A DNA stretch of 64,000 nt from Ophiosphaerella korrae (taxonomy: Eukaryota > Ascomycota > Dothideomycetes > Pleosporales > Phaeosphaeriaceae): NCBI GenBank assembly GCA_028456385.1, contig JALNQF010000117.1, positions 1 through 64,000 of the forward strand, read 5' to 3'. The translations under genes were made by a program, and so were the position numbers. The first letter of the stretch is position 1, and each line of letters starts with the position of its first letter. The notes beneath the pieces are model-generated. The model ran no database searches. It saw only the letters and a program-made list of their open reading frames with translations, and was not told where the DNA came from. This document shows, in pieces, positions 1 to 12,891 of the stretch.

Positions 1-1300
1 ATCTTATTATCTTTATAATACTAGTTAAACTTAGGTATAGTATAGCTACTATACCTATCTAAGATTAGTAGCCTATACGCGCTATTAACTACTACGTATA
101 CTTATTAAAGTGCTTTAGCTACTTAAACCCTAGCTTATTAGTTGTCTAGCTATTATTAGAGACTATAATTATCTAGTTAGGTAGAAGGTTTAATACTAGC
201 TAGCTTAGTAGACCTTACTAGCTAAAATTATAAATAGTAGCAATATTAAGCTAGACGTACTAACGCACTTAATTACTATAACCTAGTTACAATTACTAGG
301 CTATACGTTAGTAGCTTAACTAATTGTATCTAAACTAGTAACTACTTTTAACGGTTAACTAGCTACTCCTATTATAAAGCTAGTCTTATTAAAGTTGTAT
401 ATATCTCTATTAAGTATTCTATACGCTTTACGCGTCTCTTATATAAAGCTTAAACTACGCTCTTAATCTTAACTAGGTCCTTATATTTAGTACGCTATAA
501 GTAGAGCTTCCTATTCTACTTTATCTAAAGCTTAGACTAGCTCTTAATCTAGCGTAACATCTAGTACTTGCCTATAGGCTTTAGAGGAGGATTTTAGCTG
601 CGTATAGTAAGAAGAACGTTACTATTTGTTGTACGTTAATAATCTAGGAGGGAAATCCTTAACGATTAAGGTCTAAGATCTATTAAACAACTGCCTGTTC
701 TTTACTTAGCTAGAGCTTTCGTTTTCTTACGTTAAATTCTTAGATTATTAGTACACGTTTAACGCGTCGCCTAAGTGTTATTCTTAGCACGTTATATAAG
801 AAGCAGTTCTACAAGTACTTTTTTATTTCTTATTTTAAATATATTTAGTTACAAGAAGTATTCTTCTATCTTTTTAAGATAATTAAACGCGTTAGGTAGG
901 TAGCATAGCTAATAAAGCTAAAGAGAGATAGGCAGTTTTAGTAGGGTAGGCTGAGGAGTTAATATAGGCCAAGGAGTGATAAAACACGTTATATACCTAG
1001 TACTTACTTAGATAGCTTTATCTACTATTTACTCTTTTTAGTTAATTATTAAAACTGCCTTTATTAAGTTATCTTGCGTAAAGTCTACCTTACAATAACT
1101 TAAACATACTCTTGTAAATTTCTAGTTCGAGTTAGGGGTAGAGCTAAGACGCTAGAAATAAAACATTGTATAGTTATAGTCTAAAGTAGAGTAGATGCGC
1201 TACACAGGCGCAAAAAAGCTCTACACTTACAAAGAGAGTTAAAGCAAGTAATATTCTCTCTTAGATACTAGTAGTACTCTTTAATACTATTTCGTCATCC
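1..1300 (-). mobile_element. RIP-degraded pogo/Fot1-like DNA transposon remnant
   Basis: The stretch is very rich in TA-containing words and has no open frame. Read on the minus strand around 560-660 it gives a broken peptide with a GFP-like start and a P-I-G-K-Y-stop-M-L-R stretch, like the helix-turn-helix region of pogo/Fot1 transposases. The word ctataggcaagt also occurs in the better preserved copy at 42688-44540. Stops fall where Gln or Trp is expected, which fits C-to-T change at CpA. The left end lies outside the window and no terminal repeats were found, so the element limits are approximate. Confidence 0.55.
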
Positions 1301-2305
1301 CTTCGCTATCTCTTGTGGCCTACAGCAAGTACTATGTCTTCTAGCTACCTCCTAACATTTATAAAACCAAAAGGGAAGCTTTTCTTGCGAAGCTCGAAGT
1401 TTGATTTGTTTGTGTAGAGTAATTGGCTAATTGACCTCGCGACTTTATAGCTAAACCTAATCTCACCTTAGTTATAAATACGGCAGTCGTCTGGCTATAT
1501 ATGGTGCATAAGGCGATCGATGGTAAGAATATGTCAAGACGTATCCTAGTTATTATAAAACACTGGCAAAATGTTAGAACATGAATAAGCAGCGCTCGCC
1601 CGAGTCTTTAGGTATTCATGGCTATCCAATCGAATGCATGTTGCCAATTAGGGCAACTTTGCGTTCAAAGTTGTGCTGGGAGGTGGGAAGTAGGAAGCGG
1701 AAATCTCCAAATTTGGATCCCAGTCGTTTAGTGCCTTCACAGCCTCAAAAAGCAAGGGCCTAACCTTAAATAGCGGTCAACAATTAAGTGAAATCTACTC
1801 TTACACGAAGCTTTTTCCAGATTTGATCTTGGGTTACGCAGGGGCGTAGTGTAAGCAATAAGTAAGCAGCTTGAGTTGTGGCTGAGCAACCCTGAGCTCG
1901 CCGTAAGCCAACATGAGCTAGCGTGGTTGCGCCTGATTTCCTCCCTGAGCAGCATGAAGAGGGTCTGAAATTAGGCCCCAATCAGCTCGTGGGATGTAAG
2001 GTGTCAAGGACTGACTGGTCCCATTTTTTGGGTTACAATTTTCTGTGGCTCGCTCTTTGCCCCTTGTGCCGACAATACTTTCCTTTCATCTACAGTCCTT
2101 AAGATCACTCGAAAAGCCAAATACACATAATCAGCTACTCGCAATAATCTTTGTAATCTTCGCTCATGAACGTGGTACGGACCAAATATTTATCTAAATA
2201 TAAAGGGCATAGTCTAAAGGGTTCTAGGTTTTACCTACTTATTTTAGAAGGAAAGTAGGATTAGAATTATAGAGTCTAAGGATATTGTAAAAGCCCCTTA
2301 GTATT
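1301..2305. other. Intergenic, no gene recognised
   Basis: Only short, unrecognised open frames on both strands. Base composition is closer to genic DNA than the AT-rich block to the left. Nothing supportable was seen. Confidence 0.5.
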
Positions 2306-3020
2306 ATGTTAGTGTTCTGCTGCATTACCGCCACGATAGTAAAGAGGACCAGGTCCTTCAGCTATTCGAGAAGGGTCCTGCATGGGGGAACATTGAAATC
2401 GCGAGTCGTGGGCGGATCGGATCCTGTACCGATCGAAAGGGGGCGGGTAGAGTTCAAAAACGTATGGCTCATTAAAGACGGGATCAGCATACTGAAGGAT
2501 ATACTACCTAGCCTTAGAAAAGTACTTAGGAGTGTCCCCCAAGCGACATTGCTCTTCGAGAACCGATCGCTCTTGCAGAACATCGAATACGGTCCTTTGG
2601 GAGCGTCAAGGAAAGATATCGAGGAGATGCAAGTCTGCAGTCATCGCGGAGAAGATTGGAGATCTTGCCGACGACGGACTTGCGAACATAAAATATTATT
2701 CTGATGGATAGAGACAACACATTCGGCTTGCGTGAGTGTTCGTCGGCCGTGGTCCGATGATTACCCTTGATGAACTAACCTCGGCGCCGGGTGGGAAGAC
2801 CGAGGAAGCGGTTAGTGCATCCATCTTGAGACTAAGGTTGCAAGGAAACACAACACAGTCATTGCTGTAGCGCATCTCTTGAGCACTGTCAAGCAGGCGG
2901 ACATGGCATTGGTTGTGAACGGGGTGAAATCATTGAATGGGGGTATATATGAAGCTCTGGTCAAGCGTGGTGGGGAATACTCGCGTGTGTGGACATGGGG
3001 CGAAAGCGGCAAAAACAGTC
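2306..3020 (+). pseudogene. ABC transporter (ATM1/HMT-like) nucleotide-binding domain remnant
   Basis: Pieces of one ABC ATPase domain appear in order but in different frames. Around 2440-2500 is G-R-V-E-F-K-N-V. Around 2535-2630 is a Q-loop block (VPQATLLF, then LLQNIEYGPLGASRKDI). Around 2715-2760 is a degenerate signature region. Around 2765-2790 is a Walker B/D-loop remnant (TLDELTSAP), and around 2855-3000 the H-loop block (VIAVAH-LSTVKQADMALVV). These match heavy-metal or mitochondrial half-transporters of the ATM1/HMT type. Walker A and the membrane domain are missing, and stops and frameshifts separate the blocks. It is a fragment, not a gene. Confidence 0.8.
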
Positions 3021-3786
3021 AAGATTAGGATGATCCAGCTAGATTCCTATTGTCGTAAGTCAAAAAGGGTTGAGGCATTGTAGCCCTAATTAGAAGATAA
3101 ACCAGGGTCCCGTTGTATTCCTCCAATGAACGCTTGCTCCACCTCATCGTACAATCCTCCTTGTGTACTACCCATCAATAGATCTTCGATCCCATATTCA
3201 ATCAGTGCACACCACGTTCTTGACACCCTGGAGTCCGGCGTGCTCACACACATCCCAGGCGACAGCGCACCATCTCATTCCATCCATATCTGCTGTAGGA
3301 GGCTTGAAGGATGCGTATCAGCCTCCGATCAGGATCGAGACCACAGCTCCAATATACAATACGGCATTAACCGAGAAAACTCTACATCCTCTCAAGGAGC
3401 ATTAGACTCGCGCGACAAGAGCTAGGCACATATACCGAAAACGATATGCGCCCTCTCCCCCGCACTATAAGATCGGCACCAGGATGCCCTCGACCCGTGT
3501 GCACGCAACACCAGACACGGAACCTTTACCGATGCTGCAGGCCCCGCACCCACACGACCCTGATAAAAATCTGTTTGGAGCTTATCATTGCCTATCCATC
3601 TTACATAAGATGGAGCTGGGTCCCAACCCTGTGGGTTTTTTTCCTGGGAACTTTTTCGTTTTGTCCTCCCATCTTCGTTCTTTCTCCGACCTTCACTCTT
3701 TGGCTTGGAGATTGTGATTTGGGGACGTCGCTCGAGAGACTTTATTCTGAAGATTGAAGAGAAGGGTTCTAGAATAGCAAGGCACA
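3021..3786. other. Upstream region of the sugar transporter, no gene recognised
   Basis: Open frames of up to about 120 codons occur on both strands but overlap each other and resemble no family I know. The region probably contains the promoter of the transporter at 3787; a pyrimidine-rich stretch lies at about 3635-3700. Confidence 0.4.
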
Positions 3787-5488
3787 ATGTCGACCGGCGT
3801 CAAGGATGCCGAGGCGCCTATCGAGGTGCGCAAGCTCTCGACGCAGCAAGAGCAGGCCGAAGAAGTCGCCGAGGCGATTGCGATCGAGCACACGCTTGGT
3901 TTTTGGAGGGCGGTCAAGTTGTATCCAAAGGCTATTGGATGGTCTATGTACTTTAGCATGGGAGTTATTATGCTCTGTATGGTTTTTTCCCCCCTCACTA
4001 ACACCGTACACACCTGTTTCAGAGAGTGACTGACATTTCCCTAGCATTCGACCCCCAACTCCTCGGCAACCTCTACGCCATGCCCGCCTTCCAACGCGAC
4101 TTCGGCTACTGGTTCCCACCCAAAGAGCAATACATCATCACCGCGGCGTGGCAAACCGGTCTCTCCATGGGCAACCCCATCGGTCAAGTCGTCGGCGCCC
4201 TCGCCGCAGGATACCCCATGGAATGGTACGGCCGCAAGAAAACCTTCAACGCCTGCGTCGTCATGGTCGCCGGTCTCGTATTCATCCAGTTCTTCGCGCG
4301 CTCGCTCAGAGTCCTTCTCGCAGGCGAACTTCTCGCCGGCCTCGTGCTGGGCGCTTTCGTCGTTATCGCACCTTCGTACGCTTCGGAGGTTACGCCGCTG
4401 GCTATGCGCAGCGTGTCGACTTCCTACATGAATCTGTGCTTTGTGACCGGCCAACTCCTCGGCAACGGCGTGACGGCAGGCACGAAGAATCTAGACAGTC
4501 ACTGGGCATACAGCATCCCTTTTGCGCTACAATGGTTCTGGATCCTCCTCATCCTTCCCGGCATGTGGTTCGCGCCCGAATCCCCCTGGTGGCTCGCACG
4601 CCAAAACCGCCTCGAAGAAGCTGAAGTCTCGCTCCGCCGCCTGTCCTCCAAGCACGTAAACGTCAAAGCCGTGCTCGCACAACTTATCGAAACGGATAAA
4701 CTCGAGACCCAAATGGAAGCAGGCTCCACCTACACGGACGTCTTCCGCAAAGTAAACTGGCGCAGGACTGAAGTCGCTATTGGCGTGTACGCCACACAGG
4801 TCCTTTGCGGGATTTATCTCATCAACTACGGCACATACTTCTTCAGCCTGGCAGGTTTGAATACTAAGCAAGCATATGATATGGGCATTGGATTCTTGGC
4901 CGTTGGGTGGGTGAGCACCGTGTTTAGTTGGTTCCTGATGCAGAGATTTGGGCATAGAGTGTTGTATAATATTGGGCTGATGATGCTGATGGTTATTATG
5001 TTTTTGGTGGGGATTCTGGATGTGGTGGGGACGAATGGGGCAGTTTGGGCGCAGAGTGCGTTGCTGTTGGTTTGGAATTTTACTTTTGACTAGAGGTTCG
5101 TACCTTTTCTCCTCTTCGCTCTTCCCCAAGTCAACTTCATCTTGGGCATTGAGGGAGGTGCTAATGTGTTTGCAGTGTCGGCCCCGTAGCCTACGCCATC
5201 TTCTGCGAAGTTAGCGCCATGCGTGTACGTTCGAAGACCATCGCCGTCGCTACCGCCGTGCAGGCCGTCGTCGGCATCATCATGACGGTCGCTATTCCGT
5301 ACCTCATCAACCCCGATGAGGCGAATCTGAAGGGCAAATTGGGCTTCTTGTTTGGTGGGCTTAGCGTGCCGTGTTTGATTTGGTGCTGGTATAGAGTTCC
5401 GGAGATGAAGGGACGCACGTATGAGGAGTTGGATTTCATGTTCGAGAGGGGCGTGCCGACGAGGGAGTTTGGGAGGTATGTGATCTGA
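3787..5488 (+). CDS. MFS sugar transporter (alpha-glucoside/hexose permease type), possible nonsense allele
   Basis: Three exons fit: 3787-3976, 4045-5095 and 5176-5488. Introns are 68 nt (gtatgg..tag) and 80 nt (gttcgt..cag with a gctaatg branch site). The conceptual product is about 517 residues, normal for the sugar-porter family of plasma-membrane H+ symporters. Family marks are FDPQLLG at the end of the first helix, GRKKTF in the loop after helix 2, PESPWWL after helix 6, and the VPEMKGRTYEELD tail. The frame holds one in-frame TAG at 5091-5093, two bases before the exon 2 donor, just after the NFTFD motif. A C-to-T change in CAG would explain it. An alternative weak donor at 5066 would skip the stop but lose the motif. 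Substrate cannot be told. Confidence 0.8.
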
Positions 5489-5706
5489 GGAGGGGGGTGG
5501 GTGTGGGGATTGTCTGTCCTTAACTTGGGATTTTGTTCCTGAGCATGGTGAACTTTGGGTCAGAGCGGCCAGGGTAGGGCTTGAGGGTGGATGGGAGAGG
5601 ATAAGAGATACGAGGATTCGTTGTTAATGGAAACTTGACCGACATTATTATTCTCTTGAGTATCCTAGACTCCAGTCCTTGAACCGAAGGGAAATGTATA
5701 GGGAAA

Positions 5707-8700
5707 CTATCGTAGCCTCTCTTCGCCACCCGCCACTACATCGTGCTCTTGCTCCAGTGCTTCAACCTGTGCTCCTTCGGTGGCGCTACCTACTTGCGGC
5801 TCCAACGCACCCTCAACTATTCCTTCGCCTTCAGAAGCCTCCTTTTGTTCGACAGCGGCTCCGCTCTGCAGGTCTCTGGCTTCTTGGACACCTCCCTCTG
5901 CGACGTGATCGTCAGATACTTCATTCCTCGAATTCTTGTCTCGCTGCGTGGCTCTATCAACCTGCGGTGGCACGTCTTGGGGAACGGTGTCGTTTTGCTT
6001 CGCATCCGTAGCTAGTTGAACAACACCTTCCGTTGGGTATTGTGAGCCCTATTCAGCGGGCTGCTCGTTGGATGTACCAGATGCCCCTGTGACGAGGTCT
6101 TGCTCTGATGTATTCGATCCTAGCTCCGCCGCTTCGAGAATGGATACCCTTTTGTACTGGATGAAGACACATGATCGCTTACCTATCTTAGACTCCTTTG
6201 TGAAAGAATTGAACGGTGCGAACTGTATCCCTGACTTTCACAAGACAACCCACGACATCCCCTACATCCCAAATAGGTCCTTTATGTAGGGAGCGGGCAA
6301 AGTTTAGGAAAATACCGCCATCTTCATTGTGGTATCCAACAGCTAGAGATCGGGGCCAACCAACGTGGCCGTAGTGATCTGAGCTATGGCAACATATTCC
6401 CATCGGTATAAATCTGTCGCGGATGAGTGGATGCACATCAGGCCCTCTTCCACCGGAACATACCCGTCATCTGAAAGATTCACAATCTCAAGCTTCCAGT
6501 AGTACCTTGATTGATGCAGAGGTATGCAATGGTCTGCCCGGACCATGAGTCAAGTCTTTTCCTCATTTGGACAACACAGATACCCTGTGAAGGGCGAGGT
6601 GACTCCTGCATTAATGAGTCAGCGTTATACTCGCAATCTACTATAGGAAGTATCCGACGTACTCAGAAGACAGCCATCGGCTTCGATAAAGGGATTGTCA
6701 CCCCTGACTGCCCAAGAAGGGGGTATGTGTTGAGAACCGAACTTCTCATCCGTTGCTCTTCCCAAGGATGCTTGTAATTGCGGCCGCTTCATGAGTGACT
6801 GTAAAGTCCCCGCATAAGCCGCGCAATCTCTCACCGTCCAACCATTAGCATCAAGATTTATTAGCTCGATTGCAACTTTCATTTCGATTAGTTCTCCTAG
6901 GATCCTGTCACCGGTCGTGCCAGCACGCTGTGTGCAGGCCTATGTCACCGCGATAGGCTGCCAATTCCATCTGGGAACGGCCAGTATCATCGGTTGAGCA
7001 CGGGTCTGCGCCGACTCCCGGCAGGAACTTGACGAGCTCGGCCTTCTTGCGGCAGATCCATGCGATAGCATTAGAGTGCCCTCTTACTCCTTCGTCCTCT
7101 TTCCTCGTGCCGAGAACATGTCGCGAATAGCGGGAGTGAGCTTGTCGCTGAAAGCATCTTTGTAGGCCACCATGAGAGGCGATAGTCCTTCAAGGTTACG
7201 CCGATGTGGGTCCAATTTAGGGAGCTTGTCGACGAGATCCTTGAGCATTGGCTCGTTCTACCAATAGCACCAAACAAGAGCTATGTCCCCTTCTTTGTCC
7301 TGGATATTTGGGTCGAGCTCGGGACATGTTGACAGGAAGTCGAGTATTTTGTCATTGCCGTATCTAACCGCTTCGATTAGGGGAGTCGTGCGATAATGGC
7401 TCCTGTTGGGTTCGATGACTACTTGGGGATTACTTTCAACCATAGTCTTCCACATCTTCTTCCAGGGCTCATAATTCTTTTGTAATGCATACGTGAAAGC
7501 AGACATATCATGACCATCGAAGCCCCTCACCTTTGCTCCCTTGTCAAGGAAAAAACTAGCCAAAGGTCGGAAGTCCCTCCGCACAGCGTAAATAAGCGGT
7601 GTCTTGTAGTACCGTCCCTGGGGTTCGTTCAAGGCCTTAGCCCTTTCGTCCTGACTCCACAGTTGCCAAAGGGCTTCCAGAACCCGTATACGAATGTCGC
7701 TTCCTATCGAGGCGTCGTTGGAATCTAGCTTGGGCCTGAATTTTGCGAGATAGGCAATACCCGATCTCCTCCCAGCGTCTTTCTGATTCCAATCAATGTG
7801 ACTAGGGATCTCCACTTCGACACGTGGACGGGCGTCCTCGTTCGTCGGAGGTGATCGTGAGGTAACAGGCTGATGCTTATCGGTCGACCGCGTTGTTATT
7901 TTAACCTCTATTGTGACTTCTAGGGGAGTATAATCGCGTACGGGGCTGGATTTCGGAATGAGCGAGTCGACAGTCCTAAGCATCAATAGTAGCATATCAT
8001 CACGTCGGAGTTTCTGGGCAGTTCAAAAGGCGTCCCTGATCCAAGCCAGTTCCAACTTTTGATCCTTGATGTGCCTGAAAGCCAGCCTCAAGGCAAATTC
8101 AGATCTGAGGCGGGCCGCATCATACAAAATGCTTTTGAAACACCCGGTAGACACATTCGATTGGGCATCTTCGCTCTGCCGCCTTTCCACTTTCGACAAT
8201 CTCGCAATTATCTTTCCGAGGAAGTCCTCGTCCTTACTCTCCAAAGCCCATGTAATGGGTGAAGAACAGACCTCATCAACGATTGTCATGGCCCTGAGAT
8301 CTTTCTCTCGCGTCGGCAATACCACAACAATCTCTCGCATCTCTTGACCCCTGTTATTTCGGTGACTGTTTGGCTACGAGCGACAAGTGCAGTGCCGTCC
8401 ATCGCAGCAGTTCTGCCCCAGTCTGCATGGTTGCAACGTTGTCCTCTTTACAAAAATGCTCAACGACTTCCTTGTTGCTGATCATGACGCTGAGATGAAG
8501 CGGAGATCGGTTGAAGGCATGTAGTGCAGCTGTATTGGAGTATTTGCTCAACTGTTCCACCGATTCCATGTTCGCGCTCCTGGCGGCACGGTGTATGGAT
8601 GATGTTCCATCCCTCCCACGTGTGTTTGTAGCAGATTTGCCTTTTTGCTCGTTGCCGATTAGGCGCTTTATTCTTCCTGGTGCGTACATTGCTGCGTAAT

Positions 8701-9611
8701 AGAGTGGCGTCCTGCCCGATCTGTCTTTGAGCTCATGTTGCGCCTTTGCGCTGCACCCTTCGAGGATGATTTCGAAAACTTCGTCGTCATCGTTCACTGT
8801 AGCATAATGAAGCGGGTACCAGCCGAATATATCCTGTTTCCTAACCTCGTCAGGCTCGGCAGCCTGTTTTGTTGGACGGACTCCTTGGGCTGACCATCTT
8901 CGTTGGTTGGTGAGTTGAGAACTCGTACTCGCTGTATGGACTTCAGACTTCGATATATCCTCTCGTACTTTTCTTTGCGACGCTGTTTATGGTAGAACCA
9001 TCGCGACTCTCCAGCTTTCTTGAAGAGTAAGTCGTGGGCTTTCAGGCTCTCCATGATAGCCTTCACAGCTCACTTTCAATGTCTTTTTGTGGGCCTACCA
9101 TAACATCAAGGTCGGTGACCGTGTCTGTGGTCAGGAAAACGAACTCAATTATCTCAACAACGACTTTGTACGTGATACGATCCAGTCTTTTAGGATGTAA
9201 AGGCAGTTCCATCAAGTGACGGTATGCTTCTTGCGTTTGGTCTCAGTCGTGGTATCTCTCATGTTCTTTGGCCCTCGTGAGTAGCACACCCATCATATCC
9301 TCGTTTGGGAGTATTCCTCGGTGGCTCAATGGCGGTATGATACCTAGAAGCACATCATCGATCGGACCGAGCCCAAACCCGGAGATAATTCTTGCCACCT
9401 TCATTAGTGTTTTGTTTCGGAGTGTGGGAAGATACCAGGTACTGTGGAATTCTGAATTGTCGAATAATTCCGGATCTTCTACGGTTGCCTTGTCGAGCTT
9501 GTCCTCTTGTATATAGTCCGACACGGCCCACATGAAAGCCGAAAATAAGTGATGAGAGATCACCGTTGCAAGCGGCCCATTAGAGACGATGGAGACATCT
9601 TTTGGCTGCAC
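5707..9611 (-). pseudogene. Ankyrin-repeat protein with C-terminal SPRY domain, decayed
   Basis: Read right to left, the blocks are: a helical N-terminal region (9611-9243, with LSHRGILPNEDMM), a linker (9240-9070), ankyrin-like repeats (8797-8354, e.g. SGRTPLYYAA, RSPLHLSV; 8340-8023; 7995-7258, e.g. KTPLIYAVRRD, TTPLIEAVRYG; 7257-6900), then a SPRY/B30.2 region (6882-6188, with WPRSLAVGYHNEDG and GDVVGC), and an acidic, Glu-rich tail (about 6175-5707). Adjacent blocks are split by stops and frame changes: TGA about 9237, TGA about 9070, TAG at 7258-7260, TAG in the tail near 6050. Some breaks could be unrecognised introns, but several gaps are too short. Ankyrin-SPRY architecture is common among fungal NLR-like proteins; no NACHT or NB-ARC is present here. 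Confidence 0.65.
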
Positions 9612-9727
9612 TTGGCGGCGCGAACACTGCAGCCGGCTGCTGCGGCCATCTGAGCAGCCGTAAGTTCGTTACTTAGTATCCTGGTGTGGATCATCCTGCG
9701 CTGTGAGACCGCCAGGTTTGGCGCCAT
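9560..9727 (-). mobile_element. Tc1/mariner-type transposase N-terminal fragment
   Basis: A short frame starting at 9727 reads M-A-P-N-L-A-V-S-Q, then ELTAAQMAAAAGCSVR. This is the start and first helix-turn-helix of the Tc1-like transposases common in ascomycetes. Homology stops after about 40 residues, around 9610, where the first codons of the ankyrin gene begin in another frame. It looks like an insertion-deletion scar at the 5' end of that gene. No inverted repeats were identified. Confidence 0.6.
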
Positions 9728-9920
9728 CTTTCGCAGACGGTGGTTCAGGAGCAATTAGTAGCGGTGATGCCGGGGCAGCAAGGAAGGCTGGGTGGCCGAG
9801 AAGCCTGCAAGCCAACAGCGCAAGCAGCCAGGCTGAAGCACTGCTGAGGCTTCGCAACAACCACCACAGCCGCATGACGCACTACAGCACTATTACATTG
9901 CCATGGCCTCTGCTATCTCC

Positions 9921-9974
9921 TTTGGTGACGCAAACGCCGGCTTCCAAGCCGGCATCATCAACGGCCCGGTGAAC
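9921..9974 (+). other. Amyloid-like signalling motif of NLR1
   Basis: Codons 7-24 encode FGDANAGFQAGIINGPVN. The N-x-G-x-Q-x-G core resembles RHIM-, PP- and sigma-type amyloid motifs that link NLRs to effectors in fungi. Function is inferred from similarity to the motifs of NLR2, NLR4 and the HeLo gene in this window. Confidence 0.55.
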
Positions 9975-11505
9975 ACTGCGTTCCACCTGCTACCCGGTGA
10001 GTTGCGGGACCGCCCTGGATGTGTAAGGCCGGAGCAAGCGCTGACAGATCCCACCTCAAGAGCGCCCGGAGACTCCGCCTCCCCCATCAATCTCCATACC
10101 CTTTACCCGCGACGCCGACTTCGTCGAGCGAGGCACGGCACTCCATCAGGTCTACCAAATATGCGCGGAACCGGGCTCGCGGGCTGCGCTCGTCGGCCTA
10201 GGCGGCGTAGGGTAAGCAGAAATGGGCTTTACCGGCGCTACATGCTAACCGCAGAGAAGCAAGTCGCAGCTCGCCATCGAGCATGCCTACCGCACCCATG
10301 AGCGGTCGCCGGAGACGCGGGTGTTTTGGGTGCACGCCAGCAATGCCGCCCGGTTCGAGCAGGGCTTCCGCGACATCGCTGACTACGTCAAGATCGCTGG
10401 GCGGCGAGATCCGCAGGCGAACATATTCAAGCTGGTGCACGACTGGCTGCGCAAGTGCAAGCAGCCATGGCTTCTCGTGCTCGATAACCTCGACGATGCT
10501 CGCTTTCTTCTCGGTGCTCAGGCTAACGATCGAGGCCAGAGTGCCGATCCAAAGAGCGCTGCTAGGCCGTTGCGCGAGTACCTCCCCTACTGCGAGCGCG
10601 GCTCGATCCTTGTAACAACGCGAAGCAAGGAAGCAGCGCTGAGGCTGGTTGAACGGCGCAACACCGTTTCTGTGGAACCTATGAATAAGGCAGAAGCGCT
10701 TGCGCTCTTTCAGAAGAAGCTGGTAGCGCAGGAGGATAGGGATGACCTTGCTGAGCTCTTAGTCGCGCTTGAGAACATGCCGTTCGCCATTGTGCAAGCT
10801 GCAGCGTACATCTCGCATAGAGCTCCCCAATACACAGTGGCGATGTACCTAGATGATTTTAGAAAGAGCGAGCGCAAGCGGGCAAGCCTGCTCTTCTATA
10901 ATGGCGGCCAGCTTCGGCGAGACCGGGAGGCGGAAGGCTCGATCATCGTTACTTGGCAGATATCGTTTGACTATATACAGTACACGCGACCATCTGCAGC
11001 CGATCTGCTCTCGCTAATGAGCCTTTTTGACCGACAAGGTATTCCAGAGGCTTTACTTCGGCCCCACACTAAACGAGAAGAAGCGCGGACAGCTCCGGAA
11101 GGGAAGGAAAATGATGGAGATAGCGACGCTAGAGACGACGTGTCGCAGTCAGGCACAGAGAACGACGAATTTGTAGAGGATGTGGCAATGCTGCAAAACT
11201 TCTGTTTCGTCTCTGTCAACACTACTGGCACCAGCTTTGAGATGCACGCACTAGTGCAGCTAGCGACGCGGAAGTGGCTTGAGGACAATAGCAAGCTTGA
11301 GTGGTGGAAGCAGCAGTTTGTTTGTAACCTCTGTGCAGCATTTCCGATTGGAAAGTACGAGAACTGGGCAGCATGTAAGGCACTTTTTCCACATGCCAGG
11401 TCGGCGGCAGGACAACCGCCAAAAGACGAGTCGTCGCTAGCAGAGTGGGCTACACTACTCTATCGCGCAGCATGGTATGCAGAGACGACGGGCAATATTG
11501 CCGAC

Positions 11506-12891
11506 GCTGCAACGCTAGCTATGAAGTCAATGAAAGCGCGGAAGAAGGTGCTGGGGCAAGAGCACGAGGACACGCTGTGGAGTATAGCAATGGTGGGACT
11601 GGTATACAGAGCTGGAGGCCGATGGGACGATGCCGAGAAGCTAGAGGTACAAGTGATGGAGACTCGCAAGATGAAGCTTGGAGCGGACCATCCTGACACG
11701 CTAACGAGCATGGCCAACCTAGCGTCGACATACAGGAACCAAGGCCGATGGGACGACGCTGAAAAGCTAGAGGTGCAAGTAGTAGAGACAAGCAAGATGA
11801 CACTAGGAGCAGACCATCCCGACACGCTAAGCAGTATGGCAAGCCTGGCTTTAACATACTGGAATAAAGGACGATGGGACGATGCTGAGGAGCTATTTGA
11901 GCAAGTAGTTGAGACTAGCAAGACAACATTAGGGGCAGACCATCCTTCTACGCTAAGCAGCATCTCTAACCTAGCATCGACACACCGGAATCAAGGCCGA
12001 TGAGATGAGGCTGAAAATCTAGAGGTGCAAGTTCTAGAGATGCGGAAGATCAAGCTGGGAGTGGACCATCCCTCTACGCTGAGTAGCATGGCCAACCTAG
12101 CGTCAACATACAGGAACCAAGGCCGATGGGACGACGCTGAAAAGCTAGAGGTGCAAGTAATGGAGACTTGTAAGATGAAGCTTGGAGCGGACCATCCTGA
12201 CACGCTGAGCAGTATGGCCAATTTAGCGTCGACATATAGGAACCAAGGTCGATGGGGCGATGCTGAGGAGCTACTTGTACAAGTAATGGAGACTTATAAG
12301 ATGAAGCTAGGAGCGGACCATCCTTCTACTCTGAGCAGCATGGCCAACCTAGCATTAACATACAAGAATCAAGGCCGATAGAACGATGCTGAGAAGCTGT
12401 TTGTGCAAGTTCTAGAGATGCGGAAGATGAAGCTGGGAGCGGACCATCCCTCTACGCTGAGCAGCATGGCCAACCTAGCGTCGACATATAGGAACCAAGG
12501 CCAATGGGACGATGCCGAGAGGCTAGAGGTGCAAGTGGTGGAGATGCGCAAGACAAAGCTTGGAGCCAGCCATCCTGACACGCTGACAAGCATGGCCAAC
12601 CTAGCGTCGACATATAGGAACCAAGGCCAATGGGACGATGCCGAGAAGCTAGAGGTACAAGTGGTGGAGGTGTGCAAGACAAAACTAGGAGCATACCACT
12701 CTGATACGCTATATAGTATGCACAACCTAGCTTCAACATATGTGAATCAAGGCCGATGGGACGACGCCGAGAAGCTGTTTGTGCAAGTAGTGGAGACAAG
12801 CAAGATAACACTAGGAGCAGACCATCCCAACACGCTGAGCAGCATGACCAGCCTAATGTCAACATACAGTAACCAAGGACAAAGGGGCAAG
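11506..12891 (+). repeat. Tandem 126-bp TPR-coding repeats (NLR1), about 11 units
   Basis: Eleven consecutive 42-codon units encode near-identical tetratricopeptide repeats; the best conserved are units 2, 5, 6, 8 and 9. Both early stops fall at the first base block after the NQGR sequence of units 4 and 7. High similarity between units suggests recent unit exchange or duplication. Confidence 0.85.

Noticed and set aside
3126..3757. Several overl1apping frames upstream of the sugar transporter as small genes.
   Set aside because: They overlap each other on both strands and have no family resemblance or splice support.
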